A stretch of 64,000 nucleotides of DNA, taken from Roseiarcus sp963820775 (GTDB lineage: Bacteria > Pseudomonadota > Alphaproteobacteria > Rhizobiales > Beijerinckiaceae). Positions 10,119 through 19,264 of the stretch are shown piece by piece. Positions within the stretch are counted from its first letter, which is position 1. Each line of letters starts with the position of its first letter. The stretch is from NCBI GenBank assembly GCA_963820775.1, contig CAWGBF010000009.1, forward strand, positions 62,001-126,000, read 5' to 3'. Below the pieces are notes generated by a model. It made no database searches. It had not been told where the DNA came from and saw only the letters and a program-made list of their open reading frames with translations. The position numbers were made by a program, and so were the translations under genes.

Positions 10119-10163
10119 GCGACGCGAAGGGCGGCGCGTCTCACGGTCTGATCCCGCTCGTCA

Positions 10164-10189
10164 GCGGCGCCTCCGGGCGCCGCATTCTT
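10164..10189. terminator. Hairpin between convergent genes
   Basis: GCGGCGCC (10164-10171) pairs with GGCGCCGC (10176-10183) over a 4-nt loop and is followed by ATTCTT. It sits between the plus-strand PEP-CTERM gene and the minus-strand cytochrome gene. The T run is weak. Confidence 0.5.
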
Positions 10190-10309
10190 GGCTTGTCGAT
10201 GCGCTGTTGCGCGTGAAGCTCAGCGATTGATCGGTCATTCGGCTCCGGCGCACTCCTTCAAGCCGCGGAGTCTCAGCGAACCTCGTCCCCCGGAATACTC
10301 CCAGCCCCG

Positions 10310-11233
10310 CTATTTTGGGAGGCTCCCCGCGCTTCCCAGCGGGGCGGCGGCGTCTGGCGGGGCCTGCAAGTATAGCCAGATCGACCTCAGCTCCTGATCG
10401 GTCATGTGGCGGTAGCCGAGCCACGGCATGTATTTCGGCTCAATCAAATGGCCCGAGTGGTCGACGCCCGTGCGCATCGTCCGAACGAAGTCCGCCAGCG
10501 ACCAGCGTGACAAAGGCCCGGTCGCGGTCAAATCAGGCCCGCTGGGCGCGCCGGGCTCCGGTCCTTGGCCTCCGGTCAAGTGGGGGCCGTGACAGAAGGT
10601 GCAGCCGCCGAGCGCGACCAGATAAGCGCCGGGATCGGACGGCGACGGAGGGCGTGGCGCATGAAAATCAATGCGCGCGGCTCGGACGACGTCGCCGAAC
10701 ATGCCCAGATCGATCAGCAGGCGAGCGCCGAAATTGATCTCAACCTTCGTCCGCTCGTTGTCGACTGGCGGCAGGCTTTTGAGGTAGGCGATCATCGCCC
10801 CGAGGTCGGCGTCCGTTATCCGATTGAAGTAATCCGATGGCATGAAAATGATGCCGCGCCCGTCGGGACGCACCCCGTAGCGGATGCTGCGGACCCAATC
10901 GGCCGTCGAGTAAGAGCGGCCGACGCCGCCGCGGCCTGGGGTCAGGTTGGCGGTGTAACCCCGGCCAAGGAAACTATCCTCGAAAGCGAGCTTGCCGCCG
11001 AGGTCGTCGCCGTGACAAATGGTGCAGACCGCCACCGCTTCGACCAGGTGCTTGCCGCAGGCGATTGAGCCGGGATCCCTGGGGATTGCGATATCGTCTT
11101 CGGGCGGCCGGTAGATGCGGTTGCGGGGCGAGCTGAGCGCAAGCAGGGAAACGCCGGCCACGACGATCAGGGCGAGACCCAGCGCCAGCCATGCCGGACG
11201 ATGAAACAAACCGGCGGGACTCGGCAGCCGCAT
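10310..11233 (-). CDS. Membrane-anchored diheme cytochrome c
   Basis: 307 residues. An N-terminal hydrophobic anchor (AWLALGLALIVVAGVSLLAL, about residues 15-34) is followed by two cytochrome c domains with CTICH near residue 70 and CTFCH near residue 210. Axial methionine candidates are IIFMPSDYF and PKYMPWLGY, with ...DLGAMIAYLKSLPP and ...ELRSIWLYLQ as the C-terminal helices. This architecture is that of alcohol/aldehyde dehydrogenase-type cytochrome subunits: a periplasmic electron acceptor. It is the last gene of the minus-strand P450/SRPBCC/ThDP cluster, 11 bases after the previous stop, which suggests co-transcription. Partner dehydrogenase not seen. Confidence 0.85.
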   Translation of the reverse strand: MRLPSPAGLFHRPAWLALGLALIVVAGVSLLALSSPRNRIYRPPEDDIAIPRDPGSIACGKHLVEAVAVCTICHGDDLGGKLAFEDSFLGRGYTANLTPGRGGVGRSYSTADWVRSIRYGVRPDGRGIIFMPSDYFNRITDADLGAMIAYLKSLPPVDNERTKVEINFGARLLIDLGMFGDVVRAARIDFHAPRPPSPSDPGAYLVALGGCTFCHGPHLTGGQGPEPGAPSGPDLTATGPLSRWSLADFVRTMRTGVDHSGHLIEPKYMPWLGYRHMTDQELRSIWLYLQAPPDAAAPLGSAGSLPK

Positions 11234-11244
11234 AAGCGGTCAGG

Positions 11245-11910
11245 CTAACCAGTGAGGACGTTGCTGCCGCTCAGAGTCGCCAGGAAGCGAATGCGAGACC
11301 CGTCGGGCATTCCGGCGTCGGTCGAGAAGCGCACCGGCGCCCCGAGCTCGGGCGTCCACCAGTCCATGCCCTCGATCCGGCCCATCGCCACGCTCTCGCT
11401 GGCAATCCTTGATTTCCACGCGAGGAACTTTCCGCGGGCCGTTTCGACCCATTCCTGACCGATGACCGCAAGGGTGTTCTTCACGTAGTCGCCATTGTCG
11501 AAGTCGAGCTGATTTTCGTAAGCGGTCGCGCCTGTCCAGCGCCCGGGATAGAAGACCTGAGGCGCCTTCGCCGTGCGCCGCGCGCCGCCAGGCCCCATAT
11601 TGTCCGCGGCGATCGCGACGTCGGCAGTGTCGGCATTCTGCACGATGGAAAATATCCAGGTCGGCGCCGGGAGCGCCTTTCTGGCGCCGTCCGGGTGAAG
11701 GACCTCGAACTTCTGCGAAAACTGAATCGCCATCTGAACGGCGCGACCCGGCAGTTCGTCTGGAACGATCGACACCTCGATCTCCCCGGTCATGGGCAGC
11801 GTTCCGCCATTGGGTGACACGAGGGAGCCGGCGACCGAATATGACCAGCTGTCTCCTAGGCGCAGCTTCCGCAACGCGACCGCAGGGGAGGCGGTTTCGT
11901 CCCTAACCAT
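11245..11910 (-). CDS. Conserved hypothetical protein of P450/SRPBCC cluster
   Basis: 221 residues, no family recognised with confidence. It opens MVRDETASPAVALRKLRLGD and is predicted to be mostly beta (LGDSWSYSVAGSLVSP, FEVLHPDGARKALPAP, ARGKFLAWKSRIASES), which recalls DUF3108-like or lipocalin-like folds that bind hydrophobic ligands; that is inference only. There is no signal peptide and there are no Cys residues. It overlaps the SRPBCC gene by 8 bases, so it belongs to the same transcript. Confidence 0.6.
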   Translation of the reverse strand: MVRDETASPAVALRKLRLGDSWSYSVAGSLVSPNGGTLPMTGEIEVSIVPDELPGRAVQMAIQFSQKFEVLHPDGARKALPAPTWIFSIVQNADTADVAIAADNMGPGGARRTAKAPQVFYPGRWTGATAYENQLDFDNGDYVKNTLAVIGQEWVETARGKFLAWKSRIASESVAMGRIEGMDWWTPELGAPVRFSTDAGMPDGSRIRFLATLSGSNVLTG

Positions 11911-12379
11911 GCTCCGCGCCTTTCCGCCGGCTGATCTGCAATTTCTCCGCGTACGCCTTGAGCCGGCCGATCTGGTTTCGGACGAAGAAGCCCAGCGGAA
12001 ATTGCAACAGCGTCCCGAGAACGCGGGCCGTCAGCGTGTGCAGCGTGACGTCGATGGAATATTCGACTGTCGACCGCGCTGGACCCTTGGGCGTTATCCG
12101 GAAGTGGGCTTCGCTGGAATAGGCCGCCGTCGGAATGCGCAGGCCGAAGTGCGTCGGCGCGTCCCAGGCGATGATCTCTCCATCGAAGTCTTTGACCGAG
12201 CTGCCCATGCGGAGCTTTTGGAGAAAACGTTGTCCGACCGGACTGGTCGGATCTCGCTCGGTCACATAAGTGTGACTGACGGCGCCGCCGACCCATTTGA
12301 CGATGTGTTCGGGCTCGTCCACGCAGGCGAAGACCGTTTCAGCCGCGGCATCGACGTCCGTCTTGCAGCGAAGCAGCAT
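11903..12379 (-). CDS. SRPBCC family protein (polyketide cyclase/START-like)
   Basis: 158 residues starting MLLRCKTDVDAAAETVFACV. The pattern 'DVDAAAETVFACVDEPEHIVKW' in the N-terminal 30 residues, then two strands and VEYSIDVTLHTLTARVLGTL, is the SRPBCC (Bet v1/START-like) fold, with a long C-terminal helix LGFFVRNQIGRLKAYAEKL. Such proteins bind hydrophobic ligands or catalyse cyclisation, aromatisation or dehydration. The start at 12379 is preferred because the longer frame lacks homology. It sits 13 bases after the P450 stop and overlaps the next gene. Confidence 0.8.
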   Translation of the reverse strand: MLLRCKTDVDAAAETVFACVDEPEHIVKWVGGAVSHTYVTERDPTSPVGQRFLQKLRMGSSVKDFDGEIIAWDAPTHFGLRIPTAAYSSEAHFRITPKGPARSTVEYSIDVTLHTLTARVLGTLLQFPLGFFVRNQIGRLKAYAEKLQISRRKGAEHG

Positions 12380-12392
12380 AAGAGCGTCCCTG

Positions 12393-13620
12393 TCAGTGTA
12401 CGGGCGTCCGGGGCGAGCGGGTCGGCGTGAAATGCAGGGCCAGACGGCTCGGCCCGCGCAGGAACAGGCCCTGGTCCGCAGGCGGCTCGCCGTCAGCAAA
12501 GCTTAGCCCGTCGGTCGCGTCCAACAGTCGGTTCATCGCGATCTCGACCTCGGTTTTCGCCATCATCGCGCCGAGGCAGAAATGCCGGCCCGCGCCAAAA
12601 GCGGCATGATTGGCGACACTGGTGAAGGCGCGGTCCGCGTCGAGATCGGTGCGGCGCATATCGTAATGGTCAGGCGCCGCAAATTTGCGCTCGTCACGGT
12701 TTGCTGATCCCAGGAAGCAGATCACCTCCGCCTCGGCGGGAATGCGTCCCACCGCTTACGGGCAGGTCTGTGCGGGTCTTGCGAGGGATCATATGGGTCG
12801 GCGCGGTGTAGCGCAGCGACTCCGCGAAAGCCTGATCCAAGAGCCCGCGGTCGGCGCGCAGCGCGGACAATTGCGCTGGATGGGCAACCAGATTGCGCAC
12901 GAACGTGGCCAGGGTCTTTTCGACCGTCTCACCGCCGGCGAAGATCATCAGCATGCCGAAACGCACGATCTCGTCGTCAGTCAATTGCTGACCCTCGACT
13001 TCGGCATGGGCCAGCATGGATAGCAATCCGGGACCGGGGGATCGCCGGTGTCGGGCGACCAACGGACGCAGGTAGGCGTCCAACTCGTCCCGGGCGGCGA
13101 AACCGGCGCGCGTCACCGCGGGGTCGCCGATCAGGTTGATGCCGAACCGCAATAGCGCCGAATACCATGCCCGAAACCGATCGATGTCGGAGTGCGGAAG
13201 TCCGACGACAGTGGCCAACACGCCAACCGAGAATGGGGTGATGAAGTCGCCTATCAGCTCCGTCTCGCCGCGATCTCGGAAACCGGCGATCAACCGGTCC
13301 GCCAGCGCTCCGATCGCCGGTGCGAATTCCGACTGAAACCGCTCACCGCGAAACGGGGCGGCGAGCAATCGCCGCTGTCTCGCGTGGTCTCGGCCATCCA
13401 GCTGCACGACGGTAACGCCGAGGAGCGGCTCGATCTGCGCCGCGTAGCTCCGGGTTGTAAACTCCGGATTGGTCAGCGCTTCGCGGACGTCATCGTAACG
13501 ACTCAGAACGTAGGCGTTCGCCCCCGGGTGGAGGTAGAGCGGGAACTCATCACGCATGGTTCGATAAGACGGATAGGGGTCCTGGGCGAACTCCGGCGAG
13601 AATATGTCTGGCTCTGTCAT
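12393..13620 (-). CDS. Cytochrome P450, single-base frameshift
   Basis: About 408 residues when the shift is repaired. N-terminal part: PYPSYRTMRDEFPLYLH, the C-helix region DGRDHARQRRLLAAPF, I-helix FAGGETVEKTLATF, and ExxR in AESLRYTAPTHMIPR. C-terminal part in the second frame: GRIPAEAEVICFLGSANRD and the heme-ligand loop FGAGRHFCLGAMMAKTEVE. The join is at 12748-12750 (CCC on the plus strand), where removing one base restores ...LPVSGGRIPAEAEV. The I-helix has Gly-Gly-Glu-Thr in place of the usual A-G-x-D/E-T-T. Soluble bacterial class; needs ferredoxin and reductase, not encoded nearby. Its ATG overlaps the stop of the tandem SRPBCC gene (ATGA). Confidence 0.85.
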
Positions 13621-14604
13621 GCAGCCACCGCTTTTGCAGCGGCGGGAAGAGTCGTGTTCTCTTGGGGAAGATAGCTCTGGCCAAGCGCGAAGGTCGCAAG
13701 GTTCCCGGCCTTCGCTTCGAGCAGGCGCTTGATGTTCATGTTCTCAGCGCCGAAGTCTTCGATGCCGAGCTTGCCGTGACGAGGCGCCGCGCCATTCTTC
13801 CAGAACGTGATCCGATGCAACAGGAAGCCCGGCGCTTTGGGGTCGCCGAAGGCGTGGGACAGCGGAATCAGGAAAGTGGGAGATCGCTGCATCGTCTCGT
13901 GCTGAGGATGGAAATAGTCCTGCTCGACCAGACGGTATTCCTGAAATCGTGTGGTTCTGAGGCTCACGTCCACGGTCTGGCGGTACTCATCGAGGAATGT
14001 CCCGTGTTCCGGCTCGATCGCTCCCGCGGGTTTGAGCAAGTGCGACCAATGCTCCATCGTGCGCAAGTCGCCGAGGAATTCGGCGGCCATTTCGATCGGA
14101 GCGTTGACATAAATCGTGTCCGCTTCGATCCGGTGCCGGCCAACCGCCGCTTCGGTTAGACCAGCCTCGCGCTCCAGCGCGGCCTTCAGCGAACGGGCTT
14201 CCGAATTGTGGACGGTCTGGATCCCTTGCATGATCATCGGCGTTCGCTGCACCGGATCGATGACGCTGACCCAATGAAAATAGACGCCGGTTTCGGTGCT
14301 GCCAGGCTCGACATAGTCGGGCGGGAACAGCAGCACGGGATAGGATTTGAAATACTTCCGATACTCGTACCCGCACTGCCACTCGATACCGCGGAAGCGG
14401 GGATTTTCCAGGCGGCGCACATGGTAATAGAGGGTGCGCTGATAGCCGGATGCGGTGCCGATCCAGGTGTCAGCGTCGACCTGTTCCTTCATTCGGCTGC
14501 CCTAGTGTCCATTCATCGAGGTTTTTCAGCCGGCAGAGATATTGATAGGCTTCCTCGGGCGGAACCGCGATAAAGGTGGACGTCGAAAACGTATTGGATT
14601 CCAT
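13617..14604 (-). CDS. Tandem SRPBCC-domain protein (didomain cyclase-like), frameshifted
   Basis: About 329 residues if the shift at 14500-14502 (CCC, one extra base) is repaired, joining LKNLDEWTLG to SRMKEQVDADTWIGTASGYQ. The first SRPBCC-like half starts MESNTFSTSTFIAVPPEEAY (ATG 14604; 14613 is an alternative). The second half starts RHRIEADTIYVNAPIEMAAE and contains LGDLRTMEHWSHLLKPAG. Two SRPBCC domains in tandem recall didomain aromatase/cyclases of type II polyketide pathways, but no ketosynthase is nearby, so the substrate is unknown. A trailing segment (NGAAPRHGKLGIEDFGAENM) is unlike SRPBCC. It lies between the ThDP enzyme and the P450 and is surely co-transcribed. Confidence 0.7.
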
Positions 14605-14630
14605 GACCCTCATCCATTCTATGGAGGTAC

Positions 14631-16389
14631 TTACGCCCTGGGCGGAAACGAAACATCCTTGCCGACGGGCGCCATGCCGACGCCCAGCGCCCGCAGGCCG
14701 CGATTGCGGGCCATCGACGGAGCAGGGCGCGTCGGATCGATCCGGATGTCGAGCACGAAGGGACGCTTGACTGAAATCGCGGTTTCCAGCGCTCGATCGA
14801 GCTCGAGTTCGGACACGACGATTTCGCCAGCGGCGCCCATCGCCTGCGCCAACATCGCGAAATCGACTTCCGGAATGCCCGCGTCGGCCTCCAATCCCAG
14901 CACCGCCATCCCCTGCTCGCACATGTTGTACCGCGAATCGTTCAAGACGATCCAGACAGCGGGCGCGCCGAGCTTCACAGCGGTGCTGACCTCATTGTTC
15001 ATCAGCATCGCGCCGTCGCCGACAATGGCGACCGCTGTGCGGCTACTCGCAAATGCGGCGCCCACGACGCCCGCGGCGCAGTGACCCATCGCTCCCACGC
15101 CGGTGCTGACGCGATATTGCCCGGCGTCCTGGAAGCGCAGGTAGTGGGTCGCCCAGGCAAACGAGTTTCCCGACTCTGCCATTACCAGGCTGTGATGTTT
15201 GTCTATGGCTACGCGCTGAATTGCGGCCATCAGCGCCTCCGGCCGGATCCTTCGCATGCCGTCCGGCTCGATGCGCAGCGGAGCCGGGCTCGGCAGATCG
15301 CGCGGAGCCGAGGCGACGTGTACGTGGGAGACGTTGCAGTAGAGCCGCGATAAACAGGCCGATGTCGGCGCAGACCGGCAGCGTAGCAGCCGTTGGATAT
15401 GCGACCCCCGGAACATCGGGATCAATATCGACGTGGATGAAACCCAGCGCCGGAATCATCGCCGGATTCCAAAACGACGTTGGCTCGCCCAGACGGGTTC
15501 CCAGCACAAGGATTCGGCGCGGCGGATGATCCTTCATGTACGAGAGAACGCTGTCGTGTCCGCCCATGCCCGTCACCCCGACGAACAGCGGATGGTCCTC
15601 CGGAAAAACGCCCTTCGCGCGTGGGGAGCACATGACCGCAGCGCCCAACCGTTCCGCCAGCTCGCGGATCGGCCCTGCGGAAGCGCGCGCTCCGTATCCC
15701 ACCCACAGGGCGACAGGGCCTTCCACCAGCAACGACGCGCACTTTTTAGCCAAAGGGTCAGCCGCGCCAGCTGGCGCGGCTGCCGACAAGACTATTGGCG
15801 TCGGAGCCGTTACGTTGTGGGTTTGAACCGCAGTGGGGATCGACAGATGGCAGACAAAGCCGCCCGGCCGCGCCAAACCATTGGCGACCCGCCTGAAAAT
15901 CTGCGGCAGCATTTCAGCGGATTCAATGACCGCAGCCAGGTGGAACAATGGACCGGGCGCCATCAGACCCGGCGGCATCGTATTGTCGTCAGTTTCCTGG
16001 ATCGCCCATCGGCCACGGTAACCCGCGGTGGTGCAGGCCGACACCAGGATGACTTTCGCGCCCTCGCCGCGCGCCGCTAACATTCCGGTCAGGGCGTTGG
16101 TGAGCCCGGGCCCGGTCGTGGTGAACACAACTACCGGGGCGTCGGTGACAAAGTAGGCCTCGATAGCTGCGAAAGCCGCGCCCGCTTCATGGCGGAAGTG
16201 CGCGACTTCTATGCCACTGTCGGAGAGCGCCCCCCAAAACGCGGCAATTGCGCCGCCGGAAACACCGAAAGCGTTGCGAACGCCGAGGTCCGAAAGGGTT
16301 TCGACGATCGCCCGGCTGACCGACAGCGGCCGCTGGACCGATTGGCGAACGGCCCCCTGAGTTGCGATTGCCGTCATGGCCGCATCCAT
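14631..16389 (-). CDS. ThDP-dependent enzyme (acetolactate synthase-like), frameshifted
   Basis: About 580 residues over two frames joined near 15310. The N-terminal PYR domain has FGVSGGAIAAFWGAL and the catalytic Glu in AHFRHEAGAAFAAIEAYF. The central domain has VALWVGYGARASAGPIRELA and CSPRAKGVFPEDHPLFVG. The C-terminal PP domain has the ThDP/Mg motif VGDGAMLMNNEVSTAVKLGA...NDSRYN (GDG...N). Decarboxylation of a 2-oxoacid and carboligation (acyloin or acetohydroxyacid formation) is the family chemistry; the neighbouring SRPBCC and P450 genes argue for a specialised role in place of Val/Ile synthesis, and no small regulatory subunit is present. Start ATG 16389, with 16377 as alternative. 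Confidence 0.8.
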
Positions 16390-16419
16390 CCACTATCTGG
16401 TCGATCGTCCGAAACGAGT

Positions 16420-16599
16420 TTACTGACTTGAAGCCATTTGAACAGCCGTGATTAGGCTCATTCGGCGGTTTGCGTCCCTCTCTCGGTACATGCGAGGGCT
16501 CGGAAGCGACGGAGCGACGGCGAGCGTTTCAGCGAGCTCCCCGCTCGGGAGCAGATCTTCAAGTTTGGTCGGGGGCGAGGAGCGGACGGCGCTATTCAT
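16420..16599 (-). CDS. 59-residue ORF coupled to prepilin peptidase
   Basis: MNSAVRSSPPTKLEDLLPSG... ends ...VQMASSQ. Its ATG overlaps the stop of the prepilin peptidase (ATGA), and it ends 30 bases before the ThDP enzyme start, so it bridges the two. There is no hydrophobic segment and no known motif. It could be a small partner protein or a truncated remnant of a longer secretion gene. Support is positional only. Confidence 0.45.
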   Translation of the reverse strand: MNSAVRSSPPTKLEDLLPSGELAETLAVAPSLPSPRMYRERDANRRMSLITAVQMASSQ

Positions 16600-17360
16600 A
16601 ACCCGCCAACCTCGATCGGGCCGACTAGCCAGCTGATCCAAATCGCCAGCGCCAAATACGGCCCGAACGCAACAACACGATGGCGGTCGAAGCTCTGTCC
16701 ATTCTGGGCGATTATCGCGACGATCAGCCCAGCAGCGCCTGCGATCATCAGTATTCCGGGCAGCGCCTGCCAGCCTAGCCAGGCCCCTCCGGCCGCGAGT
16801 AGCTTCGCATCCCCCAGCCCCAGTCCGTCCCGTCCGCGGATTCGCCGGTACAGCCTGGAAACCACGAAGAGGATCAGAAACCCGGATACGGCCCCGATTG
16901 CGTGATCGATGGCCGCATCCGCAGCGAGGGCATAAGTGACGGCCATGCCGCCGGCGATCAGCAAGTAATTGCCGAAATCTGGCAGTCTCAAAGTCTTGAG
17001 ATCGATCAACCCGATGGCGAGAAGCGTCCAGCCCAAAAGGCACCCCGCCCATAGGGCCGGCCCAGTCGAGAACAGAAAAGCGATGACCGCGATCGAGACC
17101 GCAGCGAGTTCGATCAGGAGATGCGAAGGCCTGATCCCGGCATGGCAGTAGCGGCAGCGACCGCGCAGCGCCAGCCAGCTGAAAACCGGCACGAGATCAT
17201 ACGGCTGCAAGTTGCGCCGGCATGTCTCACAATGCGAGCGGCCCGTCGCGAAACTTTGCCCCCGGGCCGTCCGATCGACCACCACGCCGACAAAACTGCC
17301 GACCACGGGAGCGCACAGCAAAACTGCCCAGTCGAGAGGGGTATGACTAAACCCGATCAC
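16596..17360 (-). CDS. Prepilin peptidase, A24 family
   Basis: 254 residues with about eight hydrophobic segments. The N-terminal cytosolic zinc loop has the two CxxC pairs CETCRRN and CRYCHAG. Aspartyl catalytic motifs are LIDLKTLRLPD and GLGDAKLLAAGGAWLG (the GxGD signature). These enzymes cleave type IV pilin and type II secretion pseudopilin leaders just before the +1 Phe and may N-methylate it. The gene stands alone with no secretin or ATPase, but a pseudopilin gene with the matching cleavage site lies immediately upstream (17533-18139), its probable substrate. The downstream 59-residue ORF overlaps by 4 bases. Confidence 0.92.
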   Translation of the reverse strand: MIGFSHTPLDWAVLLCAPVVGSFVGVVVDRTARGQSFATGRSHCETCRRNLQPYDLVPVFSWLALRGRCRYCHAGIRPSHLLIELAAVSIAVIAFLFSTGPALWAGCLLGWTLLAIGLIDLKTLRLPDFGNYLLIAGGMAVTYALAADAAIDHAIGAVSGFLILFVVSRLYRRIRGRDGLGLGDAKLLAAGGAWLGWQALPGILMIAGAAGLIVAIIAQNGQSFDRHRVVAFGPYLALAIWISWLVGPIEVGGL

Positions 17361-17532
17361 GATATGGAATCATCCGGGGATATTGGTCCGTCCGCGACTT
17401 TGTTGCATGGGCTGCGAAACGCGCGTGGGCGCCGGCGAGAGATCAATTACGCGACACAGACGCAGATGGCTGGCCGAAATCGCCACAGCCCTATCCGTGC
17501 ATCAAAGTCACTGCGCGTAAGAAAACGCGGCT

Positions 17533-18139
17533 TCAGGCAACATGCGGAGCCCGAGAACACTTTCCGATGTAACCGAAAACGACGAGAGAAATGCAAACCA
17601 TGGCGAAAGTCGAGGGCTCCGGCACCCCCGTGATTTCGTAAGCGATCGCAGAAGTTCCAGTCCAGCTCAAATTCGCCATCGCGTCCTGCACCGTCTGTGC
17701 GCCAGGATCGAAGCTGGCGATGGCCTCCACGCTAAACGGTTCGTCCGTTTGGAAGGCTGCGGGGTCCAGGGAGAAGTCTTGCGTGAAGCTTCCCTGTATT
17801 TCCTCCCCCGCGGCGGCGCAGGGGAAATCGATGCAGGGATAGAATGTTGTGCTAACGGGACTTTGATTATTGCTGAACTGGAATCCGAGCGAAAGCTTCG
17901 TGGTCGGGTCGAAGAAGGTTCCCTCGGGTAAAGTGAGCACCCAGTTGGAGGTCACTTGCAAACTAAGTCTAGTCAGCTCCCGTTCGGCCTGTGCGCGCCG
18001 CGCGGCCTCTCTTACCGCCTGAACAGCGGGAAGGAGAAGGCCGACCAGGACGCCGATGATCGCGATCACGACAAGCAATTCGATCAGCGTGAAATCCCGC
18101 GTCGTTCCGAGTCGGCGGCCGCGGCACTTTTCGCGTCAT
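17533..18139 (-). CDS. Pseudopilin with PEP-CTERM tail, frameshifted
   Basis: ATG 18139 follows GGAGG by 7 bases. The leader MTRKVPRPPTRNDAG ends at the prepilin site G|FTLIELLVVIAIIGVL, with Glu at +5. An extra base in the A/T run at 18092-18094 splits leader and helix. LLLPAVQAVREAARRAQ continues as in DUF1559-type pseudopilins of Planctomycetes. The rest is a beta domain with one Cys pair (YPCIDFPCAA), and the C-terminus is GVPEPSTFAMVCISLVVFGY then KCSR, a PEP-CTERM sorting signal with hydrophobic span and basic end. Both a type IV pilin leader and an exosortase signal on one 200-residue protein is unusual. Probable substrate of the adjacent peptidase. Confidence 0.75.
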
Positions 18140-18315
18140 TTCAATCCTCCGCATGCGCCCTAGAGACGAGCCAAGCACTGTGCCCGCCCCGGAATGCGCC
18201 GACGCAACACGCCGAGGCCGCGCAGGCCGGCCCCAAAGCATGTTTTTGCTACCGAAGAGGCGCCACATGAGTGACACTAAAGAGTCGGCTAAGGCAAGTC
18301 TAAGAAAGCGGCCGG

Positions 18316-18474
18316 ATGAACCAAGAATCGAGCACCCGCGCCGTTCTGTTGTGCTCCGCGTTGACAAAGATTTGGGACGCGCGTCTGCCTCCGGTTGATG
18401 AGGTCGCGCAAGCGCGGACGGCCTATCGGTATTTCAGGTCACGAGAACTTATACTTGCTGACGCTGTGGACTAG
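18316..18474 (+). pseudogene. TetR-family regulator, N-terminal remnant
   Basis: 52 codons starting MNQESSTRAVLLCSAL. The segment RLPPVDEVAQARTAYRYFRS resembles the helix-turn-helix of TetR regulators (VDEVA...ATAYRYF...R), but several residues of the turn are missing and the gene stops 10 residues later, just before an IS630 remnant. Probably truncated by that insertion. Confidence 0.5.
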
Positions 18475-18487
18475 TGGCGCGATTCGT

Positions 18488-19260
18488 TCATATTGAGGGG
18501 TAGAGGCTTTTCAGTTTGACGCGAGCGTGGTCGGTTGTGAAGCGCCAATCGGCGACGGCATGACATGCGTTTCGCTTTTCGACCCGGCGGCGACCTCATC
18601 GGCGATCGTGGGCTTGTCGGGAATGCGGCGATCGAGACACTGCGAGGCGAGGACGCCGAGCTCGGATTCGGCCAGATTGAGCCAGGAGCCGTGTTTGGGC
18701 GTGTAATGCCATTCGAAACGTTCGACCAAGCGCCTGGCCTCGGCGGCGGGAAAAGCCTGGTAAAGCGATGCGGCGGCGTGGGTGTTGAGACTATCCTGGA
18801 CGAGGACGATCGTCTCAGCTTTGGCGAAGTGGACGTCGGCCAGATCCTTCAGGACGTAGGCGTAGTCGACGGCGGCGCGGCGGTCGGTGAGCTTGACGCA
18901 GCGCCAGCCTTCGAGCGGCGCAAACCTCATGAACAGGTTGGCCGTGCCGTTGCGCTGGTATTCGCAATCGACCCGGGTGGGCTGGCCCGGCTTCATTGCG
19001 ATCGGAAGGCGGGTCTCAGCGACGAGCTGCTTGGAGGTCTCATCCAGACATACCACCGGCCGGTTGGGATCGCGGGGCCGCGTGTAGACCGACAGAACTT
19101 TCTCCATCGCCGCTACGAAAGCGCTGCTGGCCTTGGGCGGAATGACCCAGTATTTGCGGCGGTGGGGTTTAAGCGCGTTTTTTTGAGCACGCGCTGGATC
19201 GTTGAGTCGCTGGCGGCCTCGACGCGGCCCCAGTGCGGACCTGGCAAGACGGTGAGGCCG
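18488..19260 (-). pseudogene. IS630-family transposase, truncated and frameshifted
   Basis: The central frame (18511-19107) has CLDETSKQLVAETR (first catalytic Asp), VLVQDSLNTHAAASLY (second, D-N) and FEWHYTPKHGSWLNLAESEL (third, Glu), typical of IS630. The N-terminal side is found as STIQRVLKK then LKPHRRKYWVIPPKASSAF after a shift in the 7-T run near 19179-19185. The C-terminal end RNACHAVADWRFTTDHARVK lies in another frame, stopping at 18488. The 5' end is cut at about 19260, immediately next to the integrase start. Confidence 0.85.
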
Positions 19261-19264
19261 TTCA

